This document shows positions 1 to 21,500 of a stretch of 64,000 nt of DNA, one piece after another (positions within the stretch are counted from its first letter, which is position 1; each line of letters starts with the position of its first letter). This DNA is from Streptomyces sp. 71268. Lineage in GTDB: Bacteria > Actinomycetota > Actinomycetes > Streptomycetales > Streptomycetaceae. The notes beneath the pieces are model-generated. The model did no database searches and was not told the origin of the DNA. It worked only from the letters and a program-made list of their open reading frames with translations. Position numbers and translations under genes: made by a program. The DNA lies in contig NZ_CP114200.1 of assembly GCF_029392895.1 (NCBI RefSeq), positions 1,455,501 to 1,519,500 on the forward strand, given 5' to 3'.

Positions 1-2840
1 TCGACGGCTTCCCAGAAACGGGCGTCCACGGCGTCCGCGCCCAGGGCGCCGGCGGTGGCCGACATGTCCCAGGCCGACACATCCAGCCAGTACCGCTGAC
101 GCTGGAAGGCGTAGGTCGGCAGTTCCACCCGGCGGGTGCTCCGGCCCCCGAGCAGGGCGGTCCAGTCGACCGTGACTCCGCGCACGAACACCTCGGCGGC
201 GGAGGTCAGGAACCGCTCGGCCCCGCCCTCGTCGCGGCGCAGTGTGCCCACGACCACGGCCTGGGCGTCAGCGGCCTCCACCGTCTGCTGAACCGGAAGC
301 GTCAACACCGGATGCGGGCTCACCTCGACGAACACGGTGTGACCGTCATCGAGCAGAAGGCGGGTCGTGGCCTCCAGCTCGACCGTCTGGCGCAGGTTCC
401 GGAACCAGTACTCGGCATCCAGACCCGCCGTGTCCACCAATTCACCCGACACCGTCGAGTAGAACGGCACCTCAGACGTACGGGGCTTCAGGTCCGCCAG
501 GACCTTCAGCAACTCCTCGCGGATGGACTCCACATGGGCCGAGTGCGAGGCGTAGTCCACCGGCACCCGACGAACCCGCACCTCCTCGCCCTCAAGCTCG
601 GCGACCAGTTCATCCAACGCACCCGGATCACCGGAGACCACCACCGAGCCGGGACCGTTGACCGCAGCGACCGAGACAGCGCCACCCCACCGAGCGATAC
701 GCTCCCGCGCCTGGTCGACCGGCAACCCGACCGACACCATCCCGCCACGACCCGCCAGACCACCCGCGATCGCCTGCGACCGCAACGCCACCACCTTCGC
801 GGCGTCCTCCAACGACAACGCACCGGCCACACAGGCAGCCGCGATCTCACCCTGGCTGTGGCCCATGACCGCGTCCGGCACCACACCCATCGAACGCCAC
901 AGCTTGGCCAGCGACACCATCACCGCGAACAACACCGGCTGCACCACATCCACCCGGTCAAACCCAGGAGCGCCCTCAGCACCACGCAGCACGTCCGTCA
1001 GCGACCAGTCCACATGAGCCGACAACGCCGCCTCACACTCACCCACCGCCTCCGCGAACACCGGCGAGGAATCCAACAACCCCACCGCCATACCCACCCA
1101 CTGCGCCCCCTGACCCGGGAACACGAACACCGAACGACCGGCGTCGCCGGTCCTCCCGCGTACCACTCCGTTCGGCGTGGCGGCGTCCTCGGCGATCGCC
1201 TCAAGGCCTTCCAGGAGCGCCTCACGGCCGGCTCCGGTCACCACCACGGCCCGGTGCTCGAAGGCGGACCGGGTCGTGGCCAGCGAGTGGGCCACGTCCG
1301 CCACGTTCAACTCCGGGCGTTCCGCGAGGAATTCACGCAGTCGGCCGGCCTGCTCCCGCAGCGCCTCCGCGCTACGGCCCGACACCGGCCACGCCACCGG
1401 ACCGCCGGCGGCCTCGGTGCCGGTCTCGTCGGTCTCCGCCGGATCGGCCTCGGGGGCCTGCTCCAGGATGGTGTGCACGTTGGTGCCGCTCATGCCGAAC
1501 GAGGACACCGCGGCGCGGCGCGGGTGCTCCCGGTCCGGCCACGGGGTCGAGTCGTTCAGCAGGGAGACGGCGCCGCCGGTCCAGTCGATGTGCGGGGATG
1601 GCTCGTCCGCGTGGAGGGTCTTGGGCAGGACGCCCTCGCGCATGGCCATCACCATCTTGATGACACCCGCGACACCGGCGGCGGCCTGCGTGTGCCCGAT
1701 GTTGGACTTGATGCTTCCCAGCCACAGCGGCTGGTCCGCGGGCCGGTCCTGGCCGTACGTGGCCATCAGCGCTTGGGCCTCGATCGGGTCACCCAGCGAG
1801 GTACCCGTACCGTGCGCCTCGACCGCGTCCACGTCGGCGGCCGACAGGCGGGCGCTGGTCAGCGCCTGCCGGATGACCCGCTGCTGCGAGATGCCGTTGG
1901 GCGCGGTGAGTCCGTTGGACGCGCCGTCCTGGTTGATGGCCGAGCCCCGGACGACGGCCAGCACCTGATGGCCGTTGCGCTGGGCGTCGGACAGCCGCTC
2001 CACGAGCAGCATGCCGACGCCCTCGCCCCAGCCCGTGCCGTCGGCCGCGGCGCCGAACGGCTTGCACCGGCCGTCAGCGGCGAGGCCTCGCTGCCGGCTG
2101 AACTGGACGAACGCCGACGGGGTGGACATCACCGTGACACCACCGGCCAGCGCGAGTGCGCACTCGCGCTGGCGCAGCGCCTGAACGGCGAGGTGCAGGG
2201 CCACGAGGGAGGACGAACAGGCCGTGTCCACGGAGAGCGCGGGGCCCTCAAGGCCCATGGTGTAGGAGATCCGGCCGGAGACGATGCTCGCCGCGTTGCC
2301 GGTGCCCGAGTGGCCCTCGACGTCCTCCAGGGTCTCGGCCGCGCCGAGCGTGAGCATGGAGTAGTCCTGGCCGTTGGTGCCGACGAACACACCGGTACGG
2401 CTGCCCCGCAGGGACATCGGGTCGATGCCCGCGCGCTCGAACGCCTCCCAGGACGTCTCAAGCAGCAGCCGCTGCTGGGGGTCCATCGACAGCGCCTCAC
2501 GCGGGGATATCCCGAAGAACGCCGGGTCGAACCGGTCGGCGTTCTCCAGGAAGCCGCCCTCGGTCGTGTAGCTGGTGCCGGGACGGTCCGGGTCCTCGTC
2601 GTAGAGGGCGTCGATGTCCCAGCCCCGGTCCATGGGGAATTCCGCGATCGTGTCGGTACCGTCCGCCACCACGCGCCACAGGTCTTCGGGAGAGCTCACC
2701 CCGCCGGGGAACCGGCAGCTCATGGCGACGATCGCGATCGGTTCCTGGTCCGCCGACTCGGCCTCCAGCAGGCGCTGGCGGGTCTGCTGGAGATCCGCCG
2801 TCACCCGCTTGAGGTAGTCGAGAAGCTTCTCTTCGTTCAT
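1..2840 (-). CDS. PKS-6, type I polyketide synthase, N-terminal part (M14: docking-KS-AT)
   Basis: 946 codons are visible; the frame is open to the window edge, so the 3' end is missing. Docking helix 1-31 ([17 protein letters not shown]), KS 33-460 with Cys208 in DTACSSS and loop TNGQDY (2361-2382), AT about 567-880 with GHSQGE (Ser662) and YASH (Tyr763), so methylmalonyl-CoA. The post-AT motif [14 protein letters not shown] is followed directly by [11 protein letters not shown]. In the other genes here, that segment opens the structural half of a KR in modules without a DH, so M14 is probably KS-AT-KR-ACP (inference). The AT is closest to that of M2 in its C-terminal part ([13 protein letters not shown]). 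The head helix should accept the tail of PKS-5. Confidence 0.95.
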   Translation of the reverse strand, partial: MNEEKLLDYLKRVTADLQQTRQRLLEAESADQEPIAIVAMSCRFPGGVSSPEDLWRVVADGTDTIAEFPMDRGWDIDALYDEDPDRPGTSYTTEGGFLENADRFDPAFFGISPREALSMDPQQRLLLETSWEAFERAGIDPMSLRGSRTGVFVGTNGQDYSMLTLGAAETLEDVEGHSGTGNAASIVSGRISYTMGLEGPALSVDTACSSSLVALHLAVQALRQRECALALAGGVTVMSTPSAFVQFSRQRGLAADGRCKPFGAAADGTGWGEGVGMLLVERLSDAQRNGHQVLAVVRGSAINQDGASNGLTAPNGISQQRVIRQALTSARLSAADVDAVEAHGTGTSLGDPIEAQALMATYGQDRPADQPLWLGSIKSNIGHTQAAAGVAGVIKMVMAMREGVLPKTLHADEPSPHIDWTGGAVSLLNDSTPWPDREHPRRAAVSSFGMSGTNVHTILEQAPEADPAETDETGTEAAGGPVAWPVSGRSAEALREQAGRLREFLAERPELNVADVAHSLATTRSAFEHRAVVVTGAGREALLEGLEAIAEDAATPNGVVRGRTGDAGRSVFVFPGQGAQWVGMAVGLLDSSPVFAEAVGECEAALSAHVDWSLTDVLRGAEGAPGFDRVDVVQPVLFAVMVSLAKLWRSMGVVPDAVMGHSQGEIAAACVAGALSLEDAAKVVALRSQAIAGGLAGRGGMVSVGLPVDQARERIARWGGAVSVAAVNGPGSVVVSGDPGALDELVAELEGEEVRVRRVPVDYASHSAHVESIREELLKVLADLKPRTSEVPFYSTVSGELVDTAGLDAEYWFRNLRQTVELEATTRLLLDDGHTVFVEVSPHPVLTLPVQQTVEAADAQAVVVGTLRRDEGGAERFLTSAAEVFVRGVTVDWTALLGGRSTRRVELPTYAFQRQRYWLDVSAWDMSATAGALGADAVDARFWEAV

Positions 2841-2855
2841 TGTTATGTCACCCAT
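2841..2855 (-). promoter_or_regulatory. PKS-6 start region with two in-frame ATGs
   Basis: ATG at 2838-2840 has a weak GGGTGA (2848-2853) 7 bases upstream. A second in-frame ATG at 2853-2855 would add five residues (MGDIT) but has no close Shine-Dalgarno sequence. The docking helix of the homologous proteins starts right at the downstream ATG ([11 protein letters not shown]), so 2840 is preferred. Confidence 0.6.
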
Positions 2856-2897
2856 GGAAGTAGTAAGGAACGACCCTCTGGAACCGACCGCGCCCGC

Positions 2898-12524
<9,627 letters not shown>

Positions 12525-12569
12525 TATCCCCAGCCCCTTGAAACACTCTGTGAGTTCCAGCTCGCCACG

Positions 12570-15500
12570 TCAGGACATTCCGAATTCGTCATCGATGAGT
12601 TTGAAGATGTCGTCGGCGGTGGCCGATTCGATCTCGCTGCTGTCGTCCAGGTCGTCGTCGTCCACCGCTGTCACGGCGCCGGGTACCTGGCCGGTACCGC
12701 CGGTGGACCACTTCGCCACCATCCCCTGGAGCCGCGCCATGACCTGGGCGTGCGTCTTGCTGTCGGACGCGAGCGCCGACAGGGTGGATTCCAGTTGGTC
12801 GAGTTCTCCGAAGACGTGCTCGGTCGCGGGCTCGTCGGCGGGGACGACCTCCTCGCGCAGGAACCGTGCGAGCGACGCCGGGGTCGGGTAGTCGAACACC
12901 AGGGTCGCCGGCAGCCGCGTTCCGGTGATCGCGTTGAGCCGGTTGCGCAGCTCGACGGCCGACAGGGAGTCGAAGCCCAGGTCCTTGAAGGCGTGTCCGG
13001 GTTCGATCGCCTGCCCCGACGCGTAACCGAGGACGACGGCCACCTGGTCGCACACCAGGTCCACCAGGACGCGCTCGCGTTCCGTCTCGGACTTCCCGGC
13101 CAGGTGCTGCTTGAGCGCGGCGGCCGGATCGACCGTGCTGCTCGTGGCCGCCGACTCCGCGGTCCGGCGCGCGGGTGCGCGCACCAGTCCGCGCAGGAGC
13201 GCGGGTACCGGCTCGCCCACCGACGACATGTCCATCGTCATGGGCACCAGGACGGCACCGTCGAGATCGCGGGTCGCGTCGAACAGCGCGAGGCCGGCCT
13301 CGGGGGTGAGGGCGACCATGCCGGTCCTGGTCATCCGGGTGACGTCGGCGTCGGCCAGTTCGGTGGTCATGCCGCCGTCCTGCGTCCACGGCCCCCATAC
13401 GAGGGAGGCCGCCGCGAGGCCCGCGGCCCTGCGGTGCTGGGCGAGGGCGTCCATGAAGGCGTTGCCCGCCGCGTAGTTGGCCTGGCCCGCGCCGCCGAAG
13501 GTTCCGGAGACGGAGGAGAACAGGATGAACGCGGAGAGGTCGAGGTCGCGCGTCAGCTCGTGCAGGAGCAGCGCCGCGTCCACCTTCGGACGCAACACCT
13601 TGTCCACCCGCTCCGGCGTCAACGACTCCACCACACCGTCATCCAGCACACCCGCCGCGTGCACCACAGCCGACAACGGGTACTCAGACCCGATCCCAGC
13701 CAACACACCCTCCACCGCGGCACGATCAGCCACATCACACGCCACCACCCGCGCCTGGGCACCAAGCCCAGCCAACTCCGCCACCAACTCCGCCGCACCC
13801 GGCGCGTCCACACCACGACGACTCGTCAACACCAAAGAACGCACACCGTGCTCCACCACCAGATGACGAGCCAACAACGCACCCAGACCACCCGTACCAC
13901 CGGTGATCAACACCGTCCCCCGGCCGTCCAGCGCCCTCGGCATCGTCAGCGCCACCTTGCCGGTGTGGCGTGCCTGGCTGAGGAAGCGGAACGCGTCGGG
14001 TGCCCTGCGGACGTCCCAGGTGCGCACCGGCAGCGGTCGCAGTACCCCTTGCTCGAAGAGCGAGATCAGGTCGTTCCACATCTCGTTGATGCGGTCGGGG
14101 CCCGCCTCGATCAGGTCGAACGCCTGGTAGGAGACGCCGGGGTACTCGGCGGCCACCTCTTCCGGGATCCGGATGTCGGTCTTGCCCATCTCCAGGAACC
14201 GGCCGCCGCTCGGCAGCAGCCGCAGGCCCGCGTCCACGAACTCCCGCGCCAGCGAGTCGAGCACCACGTCCACGCCGCGCCCGTCGGTGGCTTCGAGGAA
14301 GCGCTTCTCGAAGTCCAGCGTCCGGGACGAGGCGATGTGCTCGTCGTCCAGACCCAGCGACCGCAGGGTGTCCCACTTGCCCTCGCTCGCGGTACCGAAG
14401 ACCTCGGCGCCGAGGTGGCGTGCCAGCTGGAGCGTGGCCATGCCCACGCCGCCCGCGGCGGAGTGCACGAGCACCGTCTCGCCCGCCTTCAGGCCGGCCA
14501 GGTCCACCATGGCGTAGTAGGCCGTCAGGAACACGATCGGGGTGGAGGCCGCCTGCTCGAACGTCCAGCTCTCCGGGACCCGGGCGACGACGCGCCGGTC
14601 GGTGATGGCGAACGGGCCGAACGACCCGCTGAAGATGCCCATCACCTTGTCACCGGGGACGAGGTCGTGCACCGCGGAGCCGACCTCGGTCACCACGCCG
14701 GCACCCTCGCCGCCGAGCGGCCCGGCCTCCCCGGGGTACATGCCCAGGGCGTTGAGCACGTCGCGGAAGTTCAGGCCCGCGGCGCGCACCGCCACCCTGA
14801 TCTCGGTCGCGCCGAGTTCCTCCGCGGCGTCCGGGCTGGGCAGTAGCGCAAGGTTCTCCAGGGTCCCCTTGGCGTGCATGTCCAGCCGCCAGTCCCGCAC
14901 CCCGGCGGGCGGCAGCAGCGCGGTACCCGAGGAGATCCGGGCCATGCGCTGGCCGAGCACCGTGCCCTCGCGGACCACGGCCTGCGGCTCGTCGGTGGCG
15001 AGCACGGCGGGCAGTGCCGCCCTGGACGCCTCGTCCTCGTCGAGGTCGACCAGGACGAAGCAGTTCGGGTTCTCCGACTGCGCGGACCGCACCATGCCCC
15101 ACAGCGGGGCGTGGATCAGGTCCGGGGTCTCGTCGCGGTCCTCGGGTGCCATGGCGCCCGAGGTCACGAAGACCAGCCGGGAGGAGTCGAACCGGCGGTC
15201 GCCGAGCCAGCCCTGGATCATGCCGAGCGTGTGGTGCGTCACCGCGTGGATGGCGTCCACGGGCTCCAGGCCCCGCTTGGCCTTGCCCCTGCCCTTCGCC
15301 TTGCTCTTGGCCCTGCCCTGCGCCGCCTCGTCGTCGAGGCCCGGCGCGTAGGAGACCAGAACGGCCTCCGGGGTGGCGGCACCCTCGTCGATCGCGGCGC
15401 CCAGGGCGTCGAGGTCGGCGTAGGCGGTCACCTGGGCTCCGGCGATCGCGCCGGCGGCCAGCCCGTAGTGGTCGGTGCCCACCACGGCCCAGGTGACCGT

Positions 15501-18500
15501 GGCCGCGTCCGCCGGGGAGACGGCCGGCACGGGGGTCCAGTCCAGCGTGAACAGCGAGTCGCGGAACGCCGACGTCCTGGCCGTGTCGATGTGGTCCACG
15601 GACACCGGGCGCAGCACCAGGGACTCGATCGACGCCACGGGGCGGCCTGTTCCGTCGGCCACCGCGAGGGAGATGGAGTCCGGCCCCAGTTGGGTGAGGC
15701 GCACCCGCAGCGTGGACGCGCCACCGGCGTGGAGCGACACCCCGCTCCAGGAGAACGGGAGCCGGGAGAGCCCGACGTCCTCCAGGGCGACGAAGGTCAC
15801 CGCCTGCACGGCGGCGTCCAGCAGCGCCGGGTGGAGGCCGAAGTCGGCCGCCAGTGACGCGTGCTCCTCGCCGAGGCTGACCTCGACGTAGACGTCGTCG
15901 CCGGCGCGCCAGGCGGCCCGCAGGCCCTGGAACACCGGGCCGTAGGCGAAGCCGGAGGCGGCAAAGCGCTCGTAGAAGTCGCTGATGTCCAGCGCTTCCG
16001 CGTTCGCCGGGGGCCATACGCCCAGGTCGAACGTCGGCTCGGGGCCGGCAGGGGCCAGCGCGCCGGCCGCGTGCCGCGTCCACGGCTCGCCCGGGGAGGC
16101 ATCGGCCGGACGGGAGTAGAGGCCGATCGAGCGGTGGCCCGTCTCGTCCGCGTCATCCACCCACAGCTGCACCTGGACCTGTTCGTTCTCGGGCAGGACC
16201 ATCGGGGTGGCCAGGGTGACCTCCTCGACCCGGCCGCAGCCGACCTGGTCGGCCGCGCGGATGGCCAGTTCGAGGAATCCGGTCCCCGGGAACAGGGCCG
16301 CGCCCGCGATCGCGTGGTCGGCCAGCCAGGGCTGGCTCTGCACCGACAGCCTGCTGGTGAACAGGAACCCGTCGCTGCCCGCGAGCTCGACCCCGGCGCC
16401 CAGCAGCGGGTGGTTGGGGGAGCTGAGTCCGACGGAGGCGACGTCCCCGGTCATGGGGCCGCCGGCCTTCGGCCAGTAGCGCTGCCGCTGGAACGCGTAG
16501 GTGGGCAGCTCCACCCGCCGGACGTCGTGTCCGGCGAACGCCGTGGACCAGTTCACGGTGGTGCCGTGGACGTGGAGTTCAGCCAGCGCCGTGGTCAGCG
16601 ACTGGGTCTCGGGGCGGTTCTTGCGCAGTACGGGGACGAGGACGCGCGCGCCCCCGGCCTCGTCGGCCGGCAGGCAGTCCTGCGCCATCGCGGTGAGCAC
16701 ACCGTCGGGGCCCACCTCCAGGAACGAGGTCACCCCGAGCTTCTCCAGGGCCCGTACCCCGTCGGCGAACCGTACGGCCTCGCGCACGTGGCGCACCCAG
16801 TACTCCGGCTGGCACACCTGTTCCGCGCCCGCCGACGCTCCCGTGAGGTTGGAGACCAGGGAGATCGACGGTGCCTGGAAGGTCAGCCCCTCGACGACCT
16901 CGCGGAAGTCGTCCAGCATCGCGTCCATACGCGGCGAGTGGAAGGCGTGGCTGACGCGCAGCCGGCGGGTCTTGCGGCCCTGTTCGGCCCAGTCCTCGGC
17001 GATCTCCAGGACGGCGGCCTCGTCGCCCGCGATCACCACGGCCGTCGGACCGTTGACGGCCGCGACGCTCACCTCGGCCTCACGACCGGCAAGCGATCCG
17101 GAGATCTCCTCCTCGGACGCCTGGACGGCCACCATCGCGCCGCCTTCCGGCAGCGCCTGCATCAAGCGACCGCGCGCCGCGATCAGCGCGCACGCGTCCT
17201 CCAGCGAGAACACCCCCGCCACATGCGCGGCGGTGACCTCGCCCACCGAGTGGCCGATGAGCACGTCCGGGGTGATCCCCCAGTGCTCCAGGAGCCGGTA
17301 GAGCGCCACCTCGACGGCGAACAGCGCGGGCTGCGTGTACTCCGTACGGTCCAGCAACCCCGCATCGGCGCTGTCCTCCGCCGCGAACACCACCTCTCGT
17401 AGCGGACGGTCGAGGACGACGTCCAGATGCGCGCACACCTCATCCAACGCGCGGGCGAACACCGGGTACGCGTCGTACAACTCCCGACCCATGCCGAGGC
17501 GTTGCGCACCCTGGCCCGAGAACAGGAACGCCGTCTTCCCGGCCGTGCCCACCGATCCCTGGACGACCCCGGGGGCCGTGGCGCCCGAGGCGATGGCGTC
17601 GAGACCGCTCAGCAGCGCGTCCCGGTCGCCGTTCAGCAGGACGGCGCGGTGGTCGAAGACGGACCGGGAGACCGCGAGCGAGTAGCCCACGTCTGCCAGG
17701 TCGAGTTCGGGGTGGTCCGCCAGGTGGTCGCGCAGGCCGCGCGCCTGCGCGCGCAGCGCCGCGGCACCCTTGCCGCTGATCGTCCAGGGGAGCGTGCGCG
17801 AACCGGCCGGGAGGCCGTCCGTGCCGGCCCGCGACACCGCCTCCGGCTCCTCGGGTTCCGGGGCCTGCTCGATGATGGTGTGGGCGTTGGTACCGCTGAT
17901 GCCGAACGAGGAGATGCCCGCCCGCCGCGGCTCGCCGTCCTCCGGCCACGTGGTCGGCGCGGTCAGCAGCCGGACCTCACCGGCCGTCCAGTCCACGTGT
18001 GGTGTGGGCTCGTCCACGTGCAGGGTCCTGGGCAGCACGCCCTCGCGCATGGCCATCACCATCTTGATGACCCCCGCGACACCGGCCGCGGCCTGCGTGT
18101 GACCGATGTTGGACTTGATCGAGCCCAGCCACAGCGGCTGGTCCTCGGGCCGTCCCTGGCCGTAGGTGGCCAACAGCGCCTGCGCCTCGATCGGGTCACC
18201 CAGCCGGGTGCCGGTGCCGTGTGCCTCGACCGCGTGCACCTGGTGGGCGGCGAGGTCGGCGCTGGCCAGCGCCTGCCGGATCACCCGCTGCTGCGACGGC
18301 CCGTTGGGCGCCGTCAGACCGTTGCTGGCGCCGTCCTGGTTGACGGCGGAGCCGCGCACGATCGCCATGACCGGGTGGCCGTTGCGCCGTGCGTCCGACA
18401 GCCGCTCAAGCAGCAGCACGCCGACACCCTCGCCCCAGCCCGTGCCGTCGGCCGAGGCCGCGAACGCCTTGCAGCGCCCGTCCGACGACAGCCCCTTCTG

Positions 18501-21500
18501 GCGGCTGAAGTCCACGAACGAGCCCGGGGTGGACATGATCGTGACACCGCCGGCCAGCGCCATGGAGCACTCCCCCTGGCGCAGCGACTGCACGGCCATG
18601 TGCAGCGCCACCAGGGACGAGGAGCACGCCGTGTCCACCGTGACGGCCGGCCCTTCGAGGCCGAAGGTGTAGGAGACGCGGCCCGACACGACGCTGCCCG
18701 CGTTGCCGGTTCCGAGGTAGCCGTCGGGGCCGCCCGGGGCGGTCAGCAGCAGGCCGATGTAGTCCTGGCCGTTGCTTCCCGCGAAGACGCCGGTCCGGCT
18801 CCCCTTGAGCGACGTCGGGTCGATGCCCGCCCGCTCGAACGCCTCCCAGGACGTCTCGAGCAGCAGCCGCTGCTGCGGGTCGATGGTCAGCGCCTCGCGG
18901 GGGGCGATCCCGAAGAACGCCGGGTCGAACTCGTCGGCGTCGTACACGAAACCGCCGCCGCTGGCGTAGCTGGTGCCCGTGTTCTCCGGGTCCGGGTCGT
19001 ACAGGTCGTCCAGGTCCCAGCCGCGGTTGGTCGGGTACGCGCTGATCACGTCGCTGCCCTCGGAGACCAGTCGCCACAGGTCCTCCGGGGTGCGCACCCC
19101 GCCGGGGAAGCGGCAGCTCATCGACACGATCGCGATCGGGTCGTCGGCCACGACCGTGCCCGTCACCACCGGCGACTCGTCGACCGGCGCGGGCACGGTG
19201 CCCAGCACCTCGCCGAGGATGAACCGGGCCAGCGCCGTGGGCGTCGGGTAGTCGAAGGCCATGGTGATCGGAAGGTTCACACCGGCCGCCGCGCTGAGCC
19301 CGTTGCGCAGCTCCACGGCGGTCAGCGAGTCGAACCCGATGTCCCTGAAGGCACGCTCCGGCTCCACCGCGTCGGCGTTCGGGTAACCGATCACCTCGGC
19401 GGCGTGGCTCCGGACGAGGTCGAGGACCTCCGCCTCGCGCTCGGCGGCCGACAACCCTTCGAGGCGTACGGCCAGCCCGGTGAGGGCCGCGCCCAGCTCG
19501 GCCTCCGCCTCCTCGAGGGCCCGCCGCACCTCCGGCAGCTCGTTGAGCAGCGGACGCGGCCGGGCCGAGGCGAACCCGGGGGCGTAACGCTCCCAGTCCA
19601 CGTCGGCGACGGTGATGTCCACCTCGTCGTGGTCGAGCGCCTGCTGAAGGGCCTCGACGGCCAGTTCGGGCACCAGCGGCGGCATACCGCGCCGCTTGAG
19701 CTGGGCCGCGGTGGCGTCGTCGACCAGACCGCCGCCGCCCCAGGCACCCCACGCCACCGAGGTCGCGGCCAGCCCCTGGGCCCGGCGCTGCTGCGCCAGG
19801 GCGTCGAGGAAGGCGTTCGCGGCGGCGTAGCTGCCCTGACCGGCACCACCGACGGTGCCGGCGTAGGAGGAGAAGAGGATGAACGCGGACAGGTCCAGGT
19901 CCCGGGTCAGCTCGTGGAGGTTCACCGCGGCGTCCACCTTGGGCCGGAAGACCCCCTGCGTCCTGGGGACGGTGAGGGTGTCGACGAGGCCGTCGTCCAG
20001 CACACCGGCCGCGTGCACCACCCCGGTCAGCGGGTACTCCGCGGGCAGCCCGTCCAGGAGCTCCCGCAGCGCGTCACGGTCGGCGGCGTCACAGGCGGCG
20101 ACGGTGACCCGCGCGCCCAGGGCGGTCAGCTCGTCCCGCAGCTCGGCCGCGCCGGGGGCGTCCGGGCCACGGCGGCTGGTGAGCACCAGGTGCTCGGCGC
20201 CGCCACGGGCCAGCCAGCGGGCCAGCCGGCCACCGAGAGCACCCGTACCACCGGTGATCAGAACACTGCCGCGCGGCTGCCAGGCGCGGGCCGGCCGGGC
20301 GTCACCCAAGGGCGCCCGGACCAGCCTCCGCGCGAAGACCCCGGAGGCGCGCACCGCCACCTGGTCCTCGTCACCGGACTGTCCGATCAGGCCGACCAGA
20401 CGGTCAAGGGCCCGCTCGTCGAGCGCGTCCGGCGACTCGGGCAGGTCGACGAGACCGCCCCAGCGCTGTGCGTACTCCAGGCCGACCACCCGGCCCAGAC
20501 CCCACACCAGGGACTGCTTGACGCTGCCGACCCGGTCGGAGCGGCCCACGGACACGGCACCGGTGGTGGCGAGCCACAACGGCACGTCGATGTCGATGTC
20601 GGCGAGCGCCTGGACCAGGGCCACCGTGCCGGCGAAACCGCGCGGAACGCCCGGGTGTCCGGCGAGCGCCTCCTCGTCGAGCGCGAGCAGGGAGAGCACT
20701 CCGTCAATCGCGAGCGTCCCCTCCTGCTCGGAGCCGTCCGTGGCGGACGTGCCGGGGGCCGCGGCCCGCAGGAGTCCGGTCAGCGAGGACCGCTCCGGCT
20801 CCGTCGCGTCCAGGTCGACCCGCACCACGCGGGCACCGTGGCGCTCCACCTCCCGCGCGACGCGCTCCGCCAGTTCGCGGGCGGCGTCGACCGGCGGGAC
20901 GACGATCATCCAGGTGCCGGTGATCGGGGCGCCCTGCCCCTGCCCGGAACCGGACAACGGCTGGTCGATGAGGGGCTTCCAGTTGATCCGGTAGCGCCAG
21001 TTGTCGACCGTGGAGCGGTCACGCCTGCCTCGCCGGTACGAGGACAGGGCGGGCAGCACCGCGCTCAGCGGGGCCTCCCCGTCCAGCTCCAACGTCTGCG
21101 CGAGCCCTTCGAGGTCCTCGCGCTCGACGGCCTCCCAGAACCGGGCGTCCACCGAGTCGGCCTCGGAGACGGGGCCGCTGCCGAACCCGCCGTCCTCGCC
21201 CGGCTGCGGCCAGTACCGCTGGCGCTGGAAGGCGTACGTCGGCAGGTCGACCTGCCGGCCACCGTGTCCGGCGAACACCTTCCGCCAGTCGACGTCGGCA
21301 CCGTTGACATGCAGCTCGGCGACCGAGGTCAGGAACCGCTCCGGGCCGCCCTCGTCGCGGCGCAGTGTGCCGACGACCACGGCCTGGGCGTCAGCGGCCT
21401 CCACCGTCTGCTGAACGGGAAGCGTCAACACCGGATGCGGACTCACCTCGACGAACACACCATGCCCGGCGCCCAGCAGAGTACGAGTCGTGGCCTCCAG

